64,000 nt of DNA, taken from Brevibacterium sp. XM4083. GTDB taxonomy: Bacteria > Actinomycetota > Actinomycetes > Actinomycetales > Brevibacteriaceae. The translations under genes and the position numbers were made by a program. The notes below the pieces were generated by a model that worked only from the letters and a program-made list of their open reading frames with translations, was not told the origin of the DNA and made no database searches. Below, piece by piece: positions 25,634-34,125 of this stretch (positions are counted from its first letter, which is position 1; each line of letters opens with the position of its first letter). The DNA is taken from positions 241,462 to 305,461 of the forward strand of contig NZ_VFYR02000003.1 in assembly GCF_006489205.2 (NCBI RefSeq), in the 5' to 3' direction.

Positions 25634-26323
25634 ATGGCAGCTGCATCATCGTCGCCGGTCTCGGCGCGTCGGCAGGCCCGCCACGTCACCGTTTTCCTCG
25701 ATGTCGACGGAGTACTCAACTCCTACCCCGTTCCGGCGCTGCGTCTCATGACCGAAGGGCGCAAGAAGCTCCAAGCGTGGCACTACGAACTCCACTACCG
25801 ACCGTCGGTCATCGCCTTCTTCGATCGCCTCGTCGAGACCCACGAGGTCGACATCGTCTGGCTCTCGACGTGGTCACAGCGGTGCAAGACCGAGCTCGAA
25901 CCGAAGTTCGGAATGCGCAACTCCTTCGACGTCATCGAGATGCCCGACGACACCCACAACCGCTATGCCAACGACCCGCAGCTGTGGTGGAAGGCGCGGG
26001 CGATGGAGGACTGGCTCGACACCCACGAACCGCAGAAGGCCGTGTGGGTCGACGACGATCTCGCCGCCCCGACGACGCGGCAGTACTTCGTCGACCGCTA
26101 CTCCTCCGACCGCCTGAAGATCATCGCTCCCGAGTTCGCCCACGGGCTCACCCGCGCCCACCTCAAGGAGATCAAGGACTTCGCGCACCCCCGCTCGCAG
26201 CCGATCGTCCGCGAGGACTCGGACGTCCGCGACGATCAGTGCGAGGACGACAACGCCGCCGAGGCGAACGCTCCCTTCCGCAGCGATGTCCCCACTGGTC
26301 CCGCCGCGAACGAGGAATCATGA
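25634..26323 (+). CDS. HAD-like phosphatase domain protein
   Basis: A 229-residue protein with the HAD nucleophile motif FLDVDGVLNS (about residues 21-30), a motif II Ser/Thr in VWLSTWSQ and an acidic WVDDDL motif (about 137). This matches the HAD domain found in secretory and RNA-repair (Swiss Army Knife) proteins rather than sugar phosphatases. The last 35 residues are acidic and disordered. Its stop overlaps the ATG of the racemase gene as ATGA, so the two are translationally coupled. Confidence 0.8.
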   Translation: MAAASSSPVSARRQARHVTVFLDVDGVLNSYPVPALRLMTEGRKKLQAWHYELHYRPSVIAFFDRLVETHEVDIVWLSTWSQRCKTELEPKFGMRNSFDVIEMPDDTHNRYANDPQLWWKARAMEDWLDTHEPQKAVWVDDDLAAPTTRQYFVDRYSSDRLKIIAPEFAHGLTRAHLKEIKDFAHPRSQPIVREDSDVRDDQCEDDNAAEANAPFRSDVPTGPAANEES

Positions 26324-27141
26324 CGCGCATCGGACTGCTCGACTCAGGTCTCGGACTCCTCGGAACCGCTGACGCCCTCTTCAGCCTCGCCCCGCAGGCC
26401 GACCTCGTCCTCGCCATGGACCCCGATTTCACCCCCTACGGCAGCCTCAGCCGGCAGGACCTCGAGGAGCGGGCCCTCGCCTCGGCGGCGGTGCTCGCCG
26501 ACTGGGAACCCGACGCGATCGTCATCGCCTGCAACACCGCCTCGGTGCAGGCCCTCGACGCGGTCCGGGCCCGCTACGAACCGACGATTCCCGTCATCGG
26601 AACCGTGCCCGCCGTGAAGATGGCGGCCGGCACCGGCGAGGACTTCGCCATCTGGGCGACCCCGGCCACGACCGGCAGCGCCTATCAGCAGGACCTCATC
26701 GACTCGTTCGCCGGCGACCTCACGGTGGCGAAGATCGCCTGCCCCGGACTCGCCGAGGCGATCAACGACGCGGACATGCCGACGATCGACGCCGCCATCG
26801 ACGCGGCTCTGGCCCAGATGGACCCCGGCACCGAGGCGGTCGTCCTCGGGTGCACGCACTACGGACTCGTCGCCGACCGGATCATGGCCGCCCGCGCCGG
26901 CATCACCCTCTTCGACTCCCCCGTGCCCGTGGCCAAGCAGACGCTGCGCCGCCTCGGCGTCGAGACCGCCACGGCACAGATCCCCATCGTCACCGCCGAC
27001 GGTCAGGTGGGCGCGGAAGCCGAGGACCACCTCGGCGAGATCATCGCCACCTACGCCTCGGGACGGCGCATCCGCCTCCCCGACACCCTGGCCGCCTACC
27101 CCGCAGGGCGTCGTCTCCTCGCCCGCGAAGCCGATGACTGA
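26320..27141 (+). CDS. aspartate/glutamate racemase family protein (MurI-like)
   Basis: A 273-residue protein of the MurI superfamily. The two catalytic cysteines are present in ACNTAS (about residue 73) and GCTHYG (about 181). The opening LLDSGLGLLG replaces the usual DSGVGGLT, and DPDFTPYG replaces D.ARFPYG, so it is a divergent member. It may be a second glutamate racemase feeding D-Glu to peptidoglycan, or a racemase of another amino acid. The ATGA overlap with the HAD gene points to a joint role. The main cell-wall murI is not in the window. Confidence 0.8.
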   Translation: MTRIGLLDSGLGLLGTADALFSLAPQADLVLAMDPDFTPYGSLSRQDLEERALASAAVLADWEPDAIVIACNTASVQALDAVRARYEPTIPVIGTVPAVKMAAGTGEDFAIWATPATTGSAYQQDLIDSFAGDLTVAKIACPGLAEAINDADMPTIDAAIDAALAQMDPGTEAVVLGCTHYGLVADRIMAARAGITLFDSPVPVAKQTLRRLGVETATAQIPIVTADGQVGAEAEDHLGEIIATYASGRRIRLPDTLAAYPAGRRLLAREADD

Positions 27142-27299
27142 CACCATCCCCGCACGCTGACACCTTCCCCGCTGCGCGTCACCGCCGAATCTTCGCACCT
27201 GTCGACAATCCGCCGGGCATTATAGATGAGATGGGTTCATCTGACCAGAGCGGTGCTACCGTTGAAAGGACCAGCAAGCGTCGCAAGGGGGCGATGACG

Positions 27300-28481
27300 A
27301 TGTTGTTCCTCTACATCCTTCTCGGACTGGTCGCCGTCGGAGCCATCACGCTCGGCAACAGCCTCAAGATCGTCAAACAGTACGAACGCGGCGTGGTCTT
27401 CCGCTTCGGCCGCGTCACCAGCGATGCGCGGGATCCCGGGCTCACCGCGATCATCCCGTTCGTCGATCATCTGCAGAAGGTCAGCCTGCAGATCATCACG
27501 ATGCCGATCCCCGCGCAGGACGGCATCACCCGCGACAACGTCACCGTCCGCGTCGACGCCGTCATCTACTTCAAAGTGGTCGACCCGCGCCGCGCGATCG
27601 TCGACGTCGAGGACTACCGGCTCGCCGTCGGTCAGGTCGCCCAGACCTCGCTGCGGTCGATCATCGGCCAGAGCGAACTCGACGACCTGCTGACGAACCG
27701 CGAACGCCTCAACCAGGGTCTGGCGATCATGATCGACAGCCCCGCCGTCGATTGGGGCATCCACATCGATCGCGTCGAGATCAAGGACGTCGCTCTGCCC
27801 GAGGCGATGAAGCGCTCGATGTCCCGGCAGGCCGAAGCCGAACGCGAACGCCGCTCGCGCATCATCGTCGCCGACGGCGAACTCCAGGCGTCGAACAAGC
27901 TCGCCCAGGCCGCGAGCGCGATGTCGGAGACGCCCTCAGCCCTCCAGCTGCGGCTCCTGCAGACGATCGTCGAAGTCGCCTCGGAGCGGAACTCGACACT
28001 CGTCCTGCCATTCCCCGTCGAACTGCTCCGCTTCCTCGAGTCGAACTCGCCGAAGTCAGGCGGCGACGACCGCCGCAGCCGTGCCGACGACAGCGCGGAC
28101 GGCTCGGACCACTCGGACGACGCGGACGCACCGGTCGTTGAGCGCGTCCGCGAGGCGATCGACACCGCAGCGGGCGGCCACGACCAGCTCACCGGCACCC
28201 GCGACATCACCATCGCCGAGTTCATGAAGACGACCGGCTACTCGCTCGAGGAGCTCGACAGCATGGTCCGCGCACTGTCGCAGTCGGTGCGCTCCGACGA
28301 CGGCGACGTGGACAGGCAGGATCGCGCAGCACAGAGCGCGGACAAGGCCGTCACCTCGGCGGACACACCCGCACCTCCCGCCCAGTCACCGTGCTTCGGT
28401 CCGGCCTTCGGCTCCGAACCCACACCGCCGCCCGTCGTCGGCTGGGACTCGGTGACGAGGGATCACCGCCAGCCGACGTGA
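27300..28481 (+). CDS. SPFH/band 7 (slipin-like) membrane protein
   Basis: About 393 residues. An N-terminal membrane helix (MLFLYILLGLVAVGAITLG) is followed by the SPFH domain (KIVKQYERGVVFRFGR through MSRQAEAERERRSRIIVADGE, about residues 25-190) and coiled coil, typical of slipins, which scaffold membrane microdomains. After about 260 the protein is acidic and disordered. ATG 27300 has AAGGGGG at ideal spacing; ATG 27294 and 27231 are in frame, the latter adding a basic 23-residue extension. No NfeD partner gene is adjacent, which slipin genes often have. Confidence 0.85.
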   Translation: MLFLYILLGLVAVGAITLGNSLKIVKQYERGVVFRFGRVTSDARDPGLTAIIPFVDHLQKVSLQIITMPIPAQDGITRDNVTVRVDAVIYFKVVDPRRAIVDVEDYRLAVGQVAQTSLRSIIGQSELDDLLTNRERLNQGLAIMIDSPAVDWGIHIDRVEIKDVALPEAMKRSMSRQAEAERERRSRIIVADGELQASNKLAQAASAMSETPSALQLRLLQTIVEVASERNSTLVLPFPVELLRFLESNSPKSGGDDRRSRADDSADGSDHSDDADAPVVERVREAIDTAAGGHDQLTGTRDITIAEFMKTTGYSLEELDSMVRALSQSVRSDDGDVDRQDRAAQSADKAVTSADTPAPPAQSPCFGPAFGSEPTPPPVVGWDSVTRDHRQPT

Positions 28482-28547
28482 CCCCGTCCGGGCCAGGCTT
28501 CGCGGCGCGTTCAGGCTCCTTCCATCCCCGCTGACTACGCTTGGTCC

Positions 28548-29144
28548 ATGGACCTCAAACGCACCGGAACCGCCGTCATCGTCAATGGCGTCATCGCCCT
28601 CGCCGTCGGAGTCCTCATGATGGTCTGGCCCGGCGCGACCGCCGAGGTGGTCGCCCGGATCTTCGCCTGCTGGGTCGCGCTCATCGCCATCACCTCGCTC
28701 GTCCTCGCCCCGCGCGGCACCCGCGGCGGCGGCCGCATCCTGCGAACGATACTCATGCTCGCCTTCGCCGTCATCGTCTTCCTCGCCCCGATGCTCTTCG
28801 CCGCCGTCGTCACCGTGCTCGCGGGCCTGACGATCATCGCCGTGAGCACCTTCGGCATCGGCATCTCCGTCTTCGTGCGCCAGCTCGGCGTGCGCGCATG
28901 GTGGCTGCTGACGATCATCAGCGTCGTCGGCATCGTCATCGGCGGCTTCTTCCTCTTCGCCCCCGAGGCCGGCATCGCCGCCCTCGTCGTCACCCTCTCG
29001 ATCTTCATCGCTCTCGTCGGCATCGCCCTCGTCTGGCTCGGCTGGCGCCTGCGGAAACTCGAAGCCCGCATCGCCGCCGACCCGCGCATCAACCGCCGAG
29101 GCGACGGCGGCGGTGAGATCATCAGCGGCGAAGTCATCGAATGA
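28548..29144 (+). CDS. HdeD/DUF308-like membrane protein
   Basis: A 198-residue protein with six hydrophobic helices arranged as three pairs (about 10-32, 36-52, 66-85, 90-110, 118-140, 147-168), the pattern of HdeD-like DUF308 proteins linked to acid or envelope stress. The C-terminus is charged and cytoplasmic. TACGCT lies 6 nt before the ATG, suggesting a leaderless transcript separate from the SPFH gene. Confidence 0.75.
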   Translation: MDLKRTGTAVIVNGVIALAVGVLMMVWPGATAEVVARIFACWVALIAITSLVLAPRGTRGGGRILRTILMLAFAVIVFLAPMLFAAVVTVLAGLTIIAVSTFGIGISVFVRQLGVRAWWLLTIISVVGIVIGGFFLFAPEAGIAALVVTLSIFIALVGIALVWLGWRLRKLEARIAADPRINRRGDGGGEIISGEVIE

Positions 29145-29199
29145 CTGCCTCGGCGATGACCCTGGCTCCCGTGCGCGGACCTGTGCTAGCTTGATGACC

Positions 29200-29268
29200 A
29201 TGGGTACATTGATTCGCTGCGCAGTGACTGCGTCCAGCATCGCCTACATCCGTGACCGTCGCGCCTGA
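29200..29268 (+). CDS. erm leader peptide (22 residues)
   Basis: A short frame of 22 codons ending IAYIRDRRA, 229 nt upstream of the Erm gene. TAGCTT ends 7 nt before its ATG, so the transcript probably starts at the leader itself. Macrolide-inducible erm genes are controlled by ribosomes that stall in a leader peptide, and an Arg-x-Arg motif (here Arg-Asp-Arg) is a known macrolide arrest sequence. The stop codon lies in the first strand of a long stem (29267-29276). Not experimentally known; too short for gene finders. Confidence 0.65.
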   Translation: MGTLIRCAVTASSIAYIRDRRA

Positions 29269-29488
29269 CAGCGCGCACGTTCCTCACCTCCTCCGGTCGC
29301 TGATCCGAGTCCGCCGCTGAGCCCCGCTCAGGGCCTGACAGGAACTCCCGCTCGACCGGATCGTCACTGATAACGCAGCTGCGCGCTGTCCTCCCGGAAG
29401 ACCATCGGCATCCGGGCCTCCGCTGAACCGCTGTCACCAGCGACGACGCAGTGCGCAGCCTTGGGTGCTCTCCATTCCACTTCTGGAG
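29267..29488 (+). promoter_or_regulatory. attenuator-like leader RNA of erm
   Basis: Stem A: GACAGCGCGC (29267-29276) pairs perfectly with GCGCGCTGTC (29381-29390). Stem B: GCTGCGC (29378-29384) pairs with GCGCAGC (29453-29459) and excludes stem A. Inner stems: CCGGTCG/CGACCGG (29293-29299/29353-29359), CTGAG/CTCAG (29317-29321/29327-29331), CGCTG/CAGCG (29429-29433/29438-29442). Last, CTCCA (29470-29474) pairs with TGGAG (29484-29488), hiding the erm ribosome-binding site. A stalled ribosome at the leader would melt stem A and shift the fold. Confidence 0.6.
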
Positions 29489-29497
29489 CGCCACATC

Positions 29498-30595
29498 ATG
29501 CGACCCCATTCCCAGGCAGGCGGCCGACACGAACTCGGCCAGAACTTCCTGCACTCACGCCAGACCATCGCCACGATCGCGGGCCTCGCCCGAGCCACCA
29601 GCGGTTCGATCCTCGAGATCGGACCCGGGGCCGGAGCGGTCACCGCGGAACTCGACCGGCTCGGCCGACCGCTCACGCTCGTGGAGATCGACGAAACGAG
29701 GATCGAAACCCTTGCCCACCGTTTCCCCCGCGCCCGCATCAGGCACGCCGATGCTCTGAGCACCGACCTCGACGCCGAGGTGGTCGTCGGCAACCTGCCC
29801 TTCCACCTCACGACGCCCATCCTCCGGCGCCTGCTCCGTGCTCGCACGTGGCAGTCGGCCATCCTGCTCACGCAGTGGGAGGTCGCGCGCAAGCGCGCCG
29901 GGGTCGGCGGATCGACGATGATGACCGCGCAGTGGAGTCCGTGGTTCGACTTCCGCCTCATCACCCGCGTGCCCGCCCACGCGTTCACCCCCAAACCGAG
30001 CGTCGACGGCGGCCTGCTCACCGTCGAACGCCTCTCAACCGGACTGGTCCCGCACCGGGATCGGGCCTCGTACCAGCAGTTCGTCCGAGCGGCCTTCACC
30101 GGTCGCGGACGCGGAATGAAAGGGATCCTCACGCACATGAAGCTCACCGATCAGCCCCACCTGCAATCGACCATGGACCGCAACGACATCGGAGGAGACG
30201 CCTTGCCACGCGAACTCACCCCCGCACAGTGGGCCGGACTCTATACGGCACTGGCCGCCGACCAGACCACCACGCCGACGACGGCACGAGGAAAGGAAGA
30301 GACAATGCAGAAGAAGAACGGCAGCGGAGCGAAGAAGCCCGCAGACCAGAAATCCCTCGCCGAGGCGGTCGCAGAGTCCGCCCCGATCACCGGATCCCAG
30401 CCGGTGATCACCGGGGAGATGCCCATCGTCGGTGCCGAGGCGCCGGCTCGACTCGAGGCTCCGATCCCCGGTGCCGACACCTCGGCGAAGAGCCATGACA
30501 AGGCTCATCTCCAGGCCGAGCGCGGCTACATGCCCCAGCACGGCAAGAGGTCCCAGCCGCAGCCGCGCTGGAATCTGCCGCGCCGCCAGGGGTGA
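29498..30595 (+). CDS. erm: Erm-type 23S rRNA (adenine-N6)-dimethyltransferase
   Basis: A 365-residue rRNA methyltransferase that dimethylates A2058 of 23S rRNA and so gives macrolide-lincosamide-streptogramin B resistance. HELGQNFLHS (residues 11-20), SAM motif I EIGPGAG (40-46) and the catalytic NLPF (99-102) are diagnostic of Erm rather than of KsgA. The catalytic core ends near 265; the remaining 100 residues are a Lys/Ala/Pro/Gln-rich tail, as in some other actinobacterial Erm proteins. ATG 29498 follows TGGAG at 9 nt. No transposase is near and composition matches the neighbours, so it looks intrinsic. Confidence 0.9.
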   Translation: MRPHSQAGGRHELGQNFLHSRQTIATIAGLARATSGSILEIGPGAGAVTAELDRLGRPLTLVEIDETRIETLAHRFPRARIRHADALSTDLDAEVVVGNLPFHLTTPILRRLLRARTWQSAILLTQWEVARKRAGVGGSTMMTAQWSPWFDFRLITRVPAHAFTPKPSVDGGLLTVERLSTGLVPHRDRASYQQFVRAAFTGRGRGMKGILTHMKLTDQPHLQSTMDRNDIGGDALPRELTPAQWAGLYTALAADQTTTPTTARGKEETMQKKNGSGAKKPADQKSLAEAVAESAPITGSQPVITGEMPIVGAEAPARLEAPIPGADTSAKSHDKAHLQAERGYMPQHGKRSQPQPRWNLPRRQG

Positions 30596-30600
30596 GCCGA

Positions 30601-30637
30601 CCCTGCGGGTCCACTCAGATCGGGTGGACCCGCAGGG
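30601..30637. terminator. bidirectional hairpin between erm and poxB
   Basis: CCCTGCGGGTCCAC (30601-30614) and GTGGACCCGCAGGG (30624-30637) form a perfect 14-bp stem with a 9-nt loop between two convergent stop codons (30595 and 30650). Confidence 0.85.
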
Positions 30638-30649
30638 CTGCTCCACCCC

Positions 30650-32386
30650 TCACAGCAGCTTGATGTTGTCCTTCGCCTCGTCCCACAGTTCGGGGATCTC
30701 TCCGTGGAGGGCCCGCTTGAAGACGCTGAGCGTGAACTTGCCGATGAGGTCGGCGTCGACGGTCGAGGGCAGCGCGAGCGCGCGCTTGTTGACGACGACA
30801 TCGACGACGACCGGCCCGTCCTTGTAGGCGAGCGCCTCGGCGATCTGGTCACGCAGGCGCGCAGGGTCCTCGCAGCGGATGCCCTTGACGCCGAATCCCT
30901 CGGCGATCGCCGCATAGTTCGCGGCCGGGAACTCGGTGCCCCAGGGACGGAACCCGGCCTCCTGCTGTTCGATGTTGACGAAGTCGAGCTCCTCGTTGTT
31001 GAGGATGACGTGGACGATCGGCGACTTGTGCTGGCGTTCGGTGAGCAGGTCGCCGAGACCGAGCATCGAGAACCCGCCGTCCCCGCAGAGGGCGACGACC
31101 TGCCGTCCGGGCAGCGCCTTGGTCGCCCCGAACGCATACGGCGAGGCGTCGGCCATCGACGCCCACGAGTACGACCCGAACTGGAACCGATCACCGCCGA
31201 AGCTCATCTGGTGAGCGACCCAGATCACCGAGGTGCCGGTGTCGGCGGTGACGATCGCGTCGTCGTCGAGGAGGTCGTCGAGCACGGACGCGAGGTATTC
31301 GGGTCGGATCGGCGAGCGCTTCTCACCCCCGTCGACGTAGTGGCGCAGGCGCTTCCGCCAGCTCTCGGTGACGTGCTGTGCGGTGCGGAGGAACTCGTCG
31401 TTCCTCTTCGGCTCGATGAGCGGGAGGAGCTTCTCGAGGAAGACGCCGACGTCGGCGGGGATCGCGAGCTCGAGAGCCACCCGACGTCCCAGGTGGGAGG
31501 GGGTGTTGTCGACCTGGACGATCGTCGCGTGGCCGCGGTCGAGGAAGTCGGGGAACGGGAAGTCGGCCCCGAGCATGAGCATGACATCGGCATGCTTGAT
31601 ACAGTCGGCCGCCGCCCCGTATCCGAGCAGACCGGTCATGCCGACGGCATTGGGATTGTCGGCCTCCAGCCAGTTCTTGCCCTTGAGCGTGTAGCCGACG
31701 GGTGCCTTAGCTCTGTCGGAGAGCTGCTTGACGAGGTCGACGGCGTCGACGGTGCCGTTGCCGCCGAAGAGGAAGACCCGGTCGTGGCCGTTGATGAGAT
31801 CGGCGACGGCCTGGACGTCCTCGTAGTGCGGGGTCAGGACGGAACCGCGGGAGGAGGCGTAGACCGCGCGCTCCTCGAGCGGCGACTTCGCATGGGCGAC
31901 GTCACCGGGCAGGGCGATGACCGTGGGGCCGTGCTCCTCGGTGGCGACGGTGATCGCCTGCTGGAAGACCGCGCGCGCCTGGGTCGGGTTGACGACGCGA
32001 CCGGTGTAGAGCGAGGCGGTGCGGAACAGGTCGTACGGGCTGACCTCTTCGATCGCCTCGGTGTCGATGATGTTCGTCTCGACGTCGCCGGCGATCGCGA
32101 TGACCGGTGCCATCTCATGGAAGGCGTCGAGCAGGCCGTTGAGAAGGTGGGTGACGCCGGGACCGGCCGTGCCGCAGACGACGACGGGACCATCACTGAG
32201 CTGGGCGTCGGCCGAGGCGGCGAACGTGCCCCACTCCTCGTGTCGGACGTGGATGAACTCGATCTCCGGGTGTCGGGCGAGCGCGTCGATCGTCGGATTG
32301 AGTGCATCCCCGACGATTCCGTAGCATCGCTTCACGCCCGCCTGGATGAGCATGTCCCATAGGTCGTCGGCCACTGTTCGCGCCAT
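30650..32386 (-). CDS. poxB: pyruvate dehydrogenase (quinone) / pyruvate oxidase
   Basis: A 578-residue thiamine diphosphate enzyme that oxidises pyruvate to acetate and CO2, reducing membrane quinone (EC 1.2.5.1). The N-terminal pyrimidine-binding domain has the RHEEWGTFAASADAQL block with the catalytic Glu (about 50), the centre is the FAD/transhydrogenase-like domain, and GDGGFSMLGLGDLLTERQ (about 433-450) is the Mg-TPP motif. The typical lipid-binding C-terminus is short. Acetolactate synthase is less likely because no small subunit is near and the SYSWASMADASPYAFGA block is PoxB-like. Confidence 0.9.
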   Translation of the reverse strand: MARTVADDLWDMLIQAGVKRCYGIVGDALNPTIDALARHPEIEFIHVRHEEWGTFAASADAQLSDGPVVVCGTAGPGVTHLLNGLLDAFHEMAPVIAIAGDVETNIIDTEAIEEVSPYDLFRTASLYTGRVVNPTQARAVFQQAITVATEEHGPTVIALPGDVAHAKSPLEERAVYASSRGSVLTPHYEDVQAVADLINGHDRVFLFGGNGTVDAVDLVKQLSDRAKAPVGYTLKGKNWLEADNPNAVGMTGLLGYGAAADCIKHADVMLMLGADFPFPDFLDRGHATIVQVDNTPSHLGRRVALELAIPADVGVFLEKLLPLIEPKRNDEFLRTAQHVTESWRKRLRHYVDGGEKRSPIRPEYLASVLDDLLDDDAIVTADTGTSVIWVAHQMSFGGDRFQFGSYSWASMADASPYAFGATKALPGRQVVALCGDGGFSMLGLGDLLTERQHKSPIVHVILNNEELDFVNIEQQEAGFRPWGTEFPAANYAAIAEGFGVKGIRCEDPARLRDQIAEALAYKDGPVVVDVVVNKRALALPSTVDADLIGKFTLSVFKRALHGEIPELWDEAKDNIKLL

Positions 32387-32482
32387 GATGTGTCCCTCAC
32401 TTTCGACGTTGTCTTCGACCCTAGTCCTGATTTTCGAACTTCTGAAGAGGGTTGGCTGTGAGTGACCCGACCGTGACCGCGC

Positions 32483-33148
32483 TCAGCCCAGATACACCGC
32501 CGAGGCGGCCGCTTCGTCGATGACGGACGTGCCGGCGGCGCCGATGACGGCGATCTCGACCGTCCCTCCCGAGGCCGCGCGTCTGACGACGACGGTCGAC
32601 CCGGGCCGCACGCGCGCCTCGGCGAGGGTCGCGAGCACCTCGGGGTCGGCGTCGGAGACCCGCAGCACCTCGTACGACCCGGGGGCCGCCTCGGCGAGGA
32701 GAAGCGAGGAGTCATGGGACTGCACAGCTCCGTCGGATCCTGGGATCGGATCGCCGTGGGGGTCGGCGGCGGGATGGCCGAGGAACCCGTCGATCCGGTC
32801 GATGAGCAGATCGGACGCGGCATGCTCGAGCGCCTCGGCCTCATCGTGGACCTCGTCCCAGCTGTAGCCGAGCGACTCGACGAGGAACGTCTCGATGAGT
32901 CGGTGCCGCCGCACCATCGCCAGCGCGATGCTCTCTCCCGCCGCCGTCAGCTCCGGCGGACGGTAGGGCACCCGGTTGACGAGGCCGAGGTCGTCGAGGC
33001 GTTTGAGCACCTCGGTGACGTTGGCCTTCGTCGTCCCGAACCGCTGCGCGAGCGCAGTCGCCGTCATCGGATCCCCGCCCCACTCGCGCGCCGACCAGAT
33101 CGCCTTGAGATAGTCCTGACTGACCTCCGACACTTCCCCTGCACGCAT
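32483..33148 (-). CDS. DtxR/MntR-family metal-dependent repressor
   Basis: A 221-residue regulator. The winged helix (QDYLKAIWSAREWGGDPMTATALAQRFGTTKANVTEVLKRL region, residues about 10-50) and dimerisation domain with metal ligands (RHRLIETFLVESLGYSWDEVHDEAEALEHAAS, about 84-115) are complete, and an FeoA/SH3-like domain (about 150-215) follows, as in DtxR, IdeR and MntR. It would sense Fe2+ or Mn2+. It starts 4 nt after the Suc_Fer-like gene, making it the last gene of the operon that begins at 35651. A possible target is the mntH operator at 42253. Confidence 0.9.
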   Translation of the reverse strand: MRAGEVSEVSQDYLKAIWSAREWGGDPMTATALAQRFGTTKANVTEVLKRLDDLGLVNRVPYRPPELTAAGESIALAMVRRHRLIETFLVESLGYSWDEVHDEAEALEHAASDLLIDRIDGFLGHPAADPHGDPIPGSDGAVQSHDSSLLLAEAAPGSYEVLRVSDADPEVLATLAEARVRPGSTVVVRRAASGGTVEIAVIGAAGTSVIDEAAASAVYLG

Positions 33149-33152
33149 GTCG

Positions 33153-34106
33153 TCAGCGTAGTCGATCGTCAGCCGGGAGGACGGGAGCCGCGGTCACCGC
33201 GGTGACGGTGAAGACGTTGGCGACAGCGCGCTCGACTCCGCGGCACGTGAGGAAGTGCGGGTCCGACCGGGACACCGTGATGTCGACGTCGAAGGCCGCC
33301 GAGGCGGTCCGCCGATCGATGACCCGCACCGTCCACACCCCGTCGGCCGAATCGACGCCGCCGATCTCGTAGGCGAAGCGCCCGGCTGGTCCCCGCTCCT
33401 TGAGCACCGCGGCGACGGCGACCTGTTCGAGCGAGTTGAGGTCCGTGTAGCCGCGCAGATGGAAGCCGTCGATCTCATCGGCGAGGTGCCCGGCGATGAC
33501 GTCGACCGCGGTGTCCTCATCGAGATCCCCGTAGTAGACGCCGTCGGGCACGACGAGGATGTTCGCCGCGAATCGATCACCGCCGACGTGCGTGCACTCC
33601 CACACGAGATCCGGCCACCGCTCTGCGAGCGCCGCGGCCACGGGACGCCCGCGCACCGCACAGCAGACATCGTGCTGCCCGTGGGCGCAGACGAGGACGA
33701 CGGGCGGCAGAAGTCCCGTCTCGGACTGTGAGGTCTCGGACTGCGCGGCACACGCTTTGAGCGCCTCGACGATGGCGAGGAGATCGGAGTCGTCCTCCCA
33801 CTCTCCCCACATCTGGTGGAGGCGGCCGGGACCTTCGAGGTGCATGACACCCCAGACACCGGGCCCGCCGCGCGTGCGCCGGCCGGGTCGGCGGATGAGA
33901 AGAATCCTCGCCCGCAGCGTCTGCGCGGCGTAGAAGACCTCGGACCGCACACGCCAGTCGATGTCGAGGCCCTCGAAGCCGTTGATCGGCCACCCGCCTC
34001 GGTGTTCGATGAGCACCCAGTACGTCCCGCGCGGGGCGGTGCCGACGATGCTGTCGCCGCGGTCACGGGCGGCGTTCGAACAGCGGAAGCCCCGGACCTC
34101 GCTCAT
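33153..34106 (-). CDS. sucrase/ferredoxin-like (Suc_Fer) thioredoxin-fold 2Fe-2S protein
   Basis: A 317-residue protein with the family signature CAHGQHDVCCAVRGRPVA (Cys140, Cys148, Cys149) and a fourth Cys near the start (FRCSNAARDRGD, Cys9), which probably bind a 2Fe-2S cluster in a thioredoxin-like fold. GGDRFAANILVVPDGVYYG follows in the usual place. The C-terminal 90 residues are a beta-rich extension. The ATG has GAGGTG close upstream, 19 nt after the oxygenase stop codon. In this operon it could pass electrons to the iron oxygenase; the family has no settled function. Confidence 0.85.
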   Translation of the reverse strand: MSEVRGFRCSNAARDRGDSIVGTAPRGTYWVLIEHRGGWPINGFEGLDIDWRVRSEVFYAAQTLRARILLIRRPGRRTRGGPGVWGVMHLEGPGRLHQMWGEWEDDSDLLAIVEALKACAAQSETSQSETGLLPPVVLVCAHGQHDVCCAVRGRPVAAALAERWPDLVWECTHVGGDRFAANILVVPDGVYYGDLDEDTAVDVIAGHLADEIDGFHLRGYTDLNSLEQVAVAAVLKERGPAGRFAYEIGGVDSADGVWTVRVIDRRTASAAFDVDITVSRSDPHFLTCRGVERAVANVFTVTAVTAAPVLPADDRLR

Positions 34107-34125
34107 CGTCACCTCACCGCCTGCC

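Noticed and set aside
29498-30595. horizontally acquired resistance gene
   Set aside because: No transposase, integrase or repeat flanks, and GC-rich composition like its neighbours; it looks resident.
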